From assembly GCA_002104895.1 (NCBI GenBank), contig MCFG01000009.1, forward strand, positions 323,501 to 335,000: 11,500 bases of DNA. The letters run 5' to 3'. The notes beneath the pieces are model-generated. The model was not told the origin of the DNA. It was given only the letters and a program-made list of their open reading frames with translations, and did not search any database. The stretch comes from Anaeromyces robustus. Taxonomy: Eukaryota > Neocallimastigomycota > Neocallimastigomycetes > Neocallimastigales > Neocallimastigaceae. This document shows, piece after piece, positions 8,297-11,500 of this stretch. The position numbers and the translations under genes are program-made. Position 1 is the stretch's first letter. Each line of letters starts with the position of its first letter.

Positions 8297-8451
8297 GGTT
8301 TCAATTAATTTTTTTTTTTAATACACTTTTTATTATTATATTATTCTAAATAAAATTTAAATTTAAAATTTGTTTTGTTTCAATTATTTTTAATACACTT
8401 TTTTTAGTTATTTTTGATATTTAAATTTTTATTATTTAGAATAATAAAAGT
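8297..8451. repeat. Composite direct and inverted repeat
   Basis: The motif TTTCAATTA...TTTAATACACTTTTT occurs twice in the same direction (8299-8331 and 8379-8405). ATTATTCTAAATA (8340-8352) is the exact reverse complement of 8433-8445, and the match extends imperfectly into the neighbouring ATTTAAAT. The arrangement could be a decayed small non-autonomous mobile element or a local rearrangement. No coding capacity or target-site duplication is clear. Confidence 0.5.
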
Positions 8452-8503
8452 TTCAACTTTACATTAAATATGCAATATGCAAAAAGAAAAAAGAAAAGAA
8501 TTA

Positions 8504-8738
8504 ATTTATTTATTTATTTATTTATTTATTTACTTCATTTATTATATATTTATTTGTTTATTATTAAATTATTATTATTATTATTTACTTATTTACTTAT
8601 TTACTTATTTATTTATTCATTTATATAAATTTTTTTCATCGTTTGCCTAAAAATATCATGTGTTATATTTATTTATTATTTATTTATTAATTTATTTACT
8701 TATTTATTTATTTATTTATTTATTTATTAATTTATTAA
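8504..8738. repeat. Cluster of (TTTA)n / (TTAC TTAT)n arrays
   Basis: Three tetranucleotide arrays lie close together: 8504-8531 (TTTA), 8580-8622 (TTAT alternating with TTAC) and 8670-8738 (TTTA with TTAA variants). The T-rich strand is the same in all three. The sequence between them is unremarkable A/T. Confidence 0.85.
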
Positions 8739-9960
8739 TTTTTCATATGTTTTAATTCTGTTGTAACTACAAACAATTAATAAAAAATAATAAAATTAAA
8801 ATTAAAAAATTAATAATTAATAATTAATTTATTGAATAATAATAGAAAATTAATAACTTTAATTAAACAATCCTAATTGTCAATTTTTATTTTATTCTTC
8901 TTTAAAACAATTTTTAATTCAACTTATGGATTAATATTGAAATAAATATACTTTTTATTATGATGATGATGATGATGGTTATTCTAATAACTTTATTTCT
9001 CTAAATTAATATAAATATAGAAATAATTAATAATTAAATATAAAGAAATAAAAGCATAGAAATTTAGAAATGAAACTTTTATTTACCTTTTTTTTTTTTT
9101 TGTTATTGTTATTGTTATAAAGAAAAAAAAAATATAATCAAATATTACATAATAAACTTTTTTTAAAAAAACAAAAAATTAAAAGATTCATTGTAAAAAA
9201 AAAATTAAAATTAAAATTACATGAAAATGTAACAAGTTTTATTAGTATTATTAGTAATAAAGGAAAAAAAAAAAAAAGAAAACAAAATTAGGATGAAGTT
9301 TTATTGGTAAAATTGGTATGGGAAAAAATATTAATAAATTTTAATAAAAAAAAAAAAAAAACTTTAAAATTATTGAAAAATTGACTTGGGAAAATTTTAT
9401 TTTTCATTTTATTTTATATTTCATTTTTCATTTTAACGTTTTATAATTTATGTTTTAAATTTATGTTTTAAAATGAAATGAATTATGTAAGATAAAATGA
9501 ATTATGCAATTCAAGTTAAATTTTTTTTAACAAATATGAATCATAGAAACAATTATTAAATATGCAAAAAAAAAAAAAAAATTTTTTTTTTATTACTAAT
9601 TATTTTGAATAATGAACATGGATATTTCTTTTTTTATTTTTTATTATTATTTTTAATATTTATCATTATCATATGAAAATTCAAAAAAAAAAATTTTTTT
9701 TTTATTAAAAGTTTGGGGAAAATAAAAATAAAAAAAAATAAATTAAAAAAAAAAAAAAAAACTTGATTTTATGGAAATTTATTTATATTAAAATATTCAA
9801 TTTTTAAAAAAATTTTTTTTTATTCTTTTGCTATTATTTTTTTTTTTTTTTAAAAAAAAAAAAAGTTCATTTATTTTATAAAACAATTTTTAAAAAAAAA
9901 AATAATTAATAATCAATACTATTTATTAGTATTATGATTTCTTTATAATATTAATTAATA
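8739..9960. other. Gene-free A/T stretch with A-run/T-run junctions
   Basis: No frame here has coding-like composition. Features are homopolymers, a TTGTTA triplet repeat at about 9102-9117, a small inverted repeat TTACAT-GAAA-ATGTAA near 9217-9233, a doubled AAAATGAATTATG-like motif near 9470-9507, and repeated A-run/T-run junctions at about 9564-9590, 9683-9704, 9805-9822 and 9837-9864. Confidence 0.6.
8961..8977. repeat. Short (ATG)n microsatellite
   Basis: Five GAT/ATG units followed by GG stand out from the surrounding A/T. There is no open frame around it that would make it coding. Confidence 0.6.
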
Positions 9961-9977
9961 TATATTCTTTTTTTTTA

Positions 9978-10049
9978 TCTAAAAAATTAACAATACCTTA
10001 TTCTTTTTTTTTTTCTAAAAAATTAACAATACCTTATTCTTTTTTTTTT
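9978..10049. repeat. 36-bp tandem duplication
   Basis: TCTAAAAAATTAACAATACC followed by TTATTC and a T run occurs at 9978 and again at 10014, giving a period of 36 bp. A T-run plus ATCT to the left suggests part of a third copy. The unit contains the mixed core AACAATACCTTATTC, so the match is not explained by homopolymers alone. Confidence 0.85.
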
Positions 10050-10784
10050 AAAACCATTTTTTTTTCCTTTTTTAAAAATAATAATACTAAAATACTAATA
10101 ATTATTATAATAATAATTTAGATGATGAGTAAAAATTAATAAATAGTTTAACTTTTAATCAATGAATAATTAATAACTTTAAATTAATAATTTGTATCAA
10201 TGTATTACTCATAAAGAAATTATAATAATTCTATTTATTATATATTAATTAATAATAATTATATTATTTATTATTAATGAATAATTAATAAATAATAATT
10301 AATAGTTATTATATTATATTTATATTTATATTTATATATTTCTATTTATATTTAAAAATAAATAATAATTAATAATTAATAAATATGTTGATTATTGGTA
10401 ATAGTTTGTGTTATGTGACGATGTCTTAAAATAGAAAAATCTTTTTTTTTTTTTTCAAAGATTTAATATATATCAAAATAATTAAAATTTGAATTTTTTA
10501 AAAATTTAACATTTATTTACATTTACATTTATATTTATTTGTTTATATATAATTATTTATTAGTTATTACTTATCTATATATATATATATATTTATTATT
10601 TGTTTATTTGTTTATTTGTTTATGGTATAGTAAATCATGTATGTTTTTATTATTTCATTATATATTTATTTATTTAGTTAGTTTAAAAAATATTTTTTCT
10701 TATTTAAAAAAGAATAAATATTTTTATTATTATTATTATTATTATAACCTTTTAAGTAATACTATTAATAAATATATCTTTTAC

Positions 10785-10812
10785 TTATTGTTATTGTTAT
10801 TGTTATTGTTAT
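10785..10812. repeat. (TTATTG)n hexanucleotide microsatellite
   Basis: Four to five tandem TTATTG units end in TTATTA. The same unit appears in a shorter run near 9102-9117. Confidence 0.8.
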
Positions 10813-11297
10813 TATTACTATTATTTAAGTATTATTATTATCATTTTAAAACAAATCATAGTATTATCCTTATATTATACTTAAAATTCTACAATTGAAA
10901 ATAAAAATGTAATAATTATTTTGTTTTATGTAAATCAAATTATAAAAATTATAAAACTATGAAAATATTAATTTATATAAAAAAAAGATTAAATTAAATT
11001 TAATTTATTTATATAATTAAAATTTGAACAATACGCTAAACTTTAATGAATATAAAATTATTAAGATTTTTAATTTAGATTTCTATATTAAAACTTACAC
11101 AAAAAAAAAAAATAAATAAATGAAAAACATTAAAATAAATAATTAAACACAAAAAAAAAAAAAAAGTAAATAAATAAATAATATATAAAAAAAAAAACAA
11201 TTATTAAAAATAAATAATCAAATATTATATAAATAAATAAATAAATGAAAATAAATGAAAATAAATCAATAAATAAAAATAAATAGAATAAAATAAT

Positions 11298-11325
11298 AAA
11301 TACAAATACAAATACAAATACAAAT
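11298..11325. repeat. (AAATAC)n hexanucleotide microsatellite
   Basis: Four tandem AAATAC units plus a partial fifth lie beside a broader AAAT-rich stretch (about 11220-11290). Confidence 0.8.
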
Positions 11326-11500
11326 TTTTTTTGAATATTTTTAAAATTCAAATATTAAATTGGAAAAGTCGTAGGTAGTAGTAATAATTGTAAAAAAAAA
11401 TAATTATTAAAGTTTTGTATGTAATAAATAATTTAAATAAATAGTAAATAATAAATATAAAAAAAATATTTTGTTTTAAGGATATAGTTAAAATATCTCC

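Larger units (their letters stand above)
10050..11500. other. Right-hand gene-free A/T region
   Basis: Nearly pure A/T with TAAT/TTAAT-rich stretches (10080-10380), a small island of mixed composition at about 10386-10435, (ATT)n at about 10719-10744, and A-rich sequence to the right edge. Longer frames here are strings of Tyr, Leu, Phe and Ile from repeats. No splice-supported exon could be built. The right edge shows no clear gene start or end. Confidence 0.6.

Noticed and set aside
7686-8738. CRISPR array
   Set aside because: The repeats are simple 4-5 bp tandems without unique spacers, and the DNA is eukaryotic.
10384-10428. 14-codon frame starting MLIIGNSLCYV
   Set aside because: The composition is mixed, but it is too short, has no splice sites in phase with another exon, and lies in a gene-free region.
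10539-10898. Plus-strand frame of 119 codons rich in Tyr, Leu and Phe
   Set aside because: It is built from (ATT)n, (TTATTG)n and TTTA repeats, with none of the mixed composition seen in the real exons.
11093-11098. GTAAGT on the minus strand as a donor for a gene entering from the right
   Set aside because: The sequence to its right is repeat-like A/T with stops and no coding composition, so the match is probably chance.
11130-11351. Minus-strand frame of 73 codons rich in Phe, Ile and Tyr
   Set aside because: It arises from AAAT and AAATAC repeats and A runs. No recognisable domain, no splice signals joined to another exon.
1-11500. tRNA, rRNA or telomere repeats
   Set aside because: No stretch has the G/C-rich stems or conserved loop sequence of a tRNA, no rRNA-like block is present, and no TTAGGG-type array occurs.

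Overview
The window is eukaryotic and extremely A/T-rich: protein-coding stretches stand out as islands of mixed composition in a background of homopolymers, (TTTA)n/(TTTTA)n arrays and A-run/T-run junctions. Introns use GTAAGT/GTATGT-type donors and TAG/CAG/AAG acceptors, and the proteins carry long Asn, Ser, Thr and acidic runs. This suits an anaerobic gut fungus (Neocallimastigomycota) best. A dictyostelid slime mould is the main alternative. This assignment is inference from composition, not from a marker gene.

Layout. (1) 1-812, plus strand: the 3' end of a gene that enters from the left, seen as two small exons (149-203 and 655-812) whose splice phases match. Its family is not recognised. 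(2) 813-1766: tail-to-tail intergenic spacer with an (AAAT)n tract, candidate poly(A) signals for both genes and a (CCTTTT)n hexamer array just past the stop of the next gene. (3) 1767-6753, minus strand: one complete three-exon gene for a predicted 1396-residue WD40 protein, recognised as WDR27-like. Neither exon junction is visible in a single reading frame, so the gene would look like two large ORFs plus an unnoticed 146-codon last exon. (4) 6754-11500: about 4.7 kb with no credible gene on either strand. It holds pentanucleotide, tetranucleotide and hexanucleotide arrays, a 36-bp tandem duplication, several inverted repeats and a cluster of A-tract/T-tract junctions.

The two genes converge. 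Nothing in the sequence indicates that they work together. WDR27 is a beta-propeller scaffold protein. Compared with my memory of the human protein, this one is greatly expanded by low-complexity inserts and by one ordered, probably helical, insert of about 108 residues. I found no previously undescribed multi-gene system. The points most worth following are the reconstructed WDR27 gene with its helical insert, the unrecognised tail gene on the left, and several repeat structures in the right-hand gene-free region.
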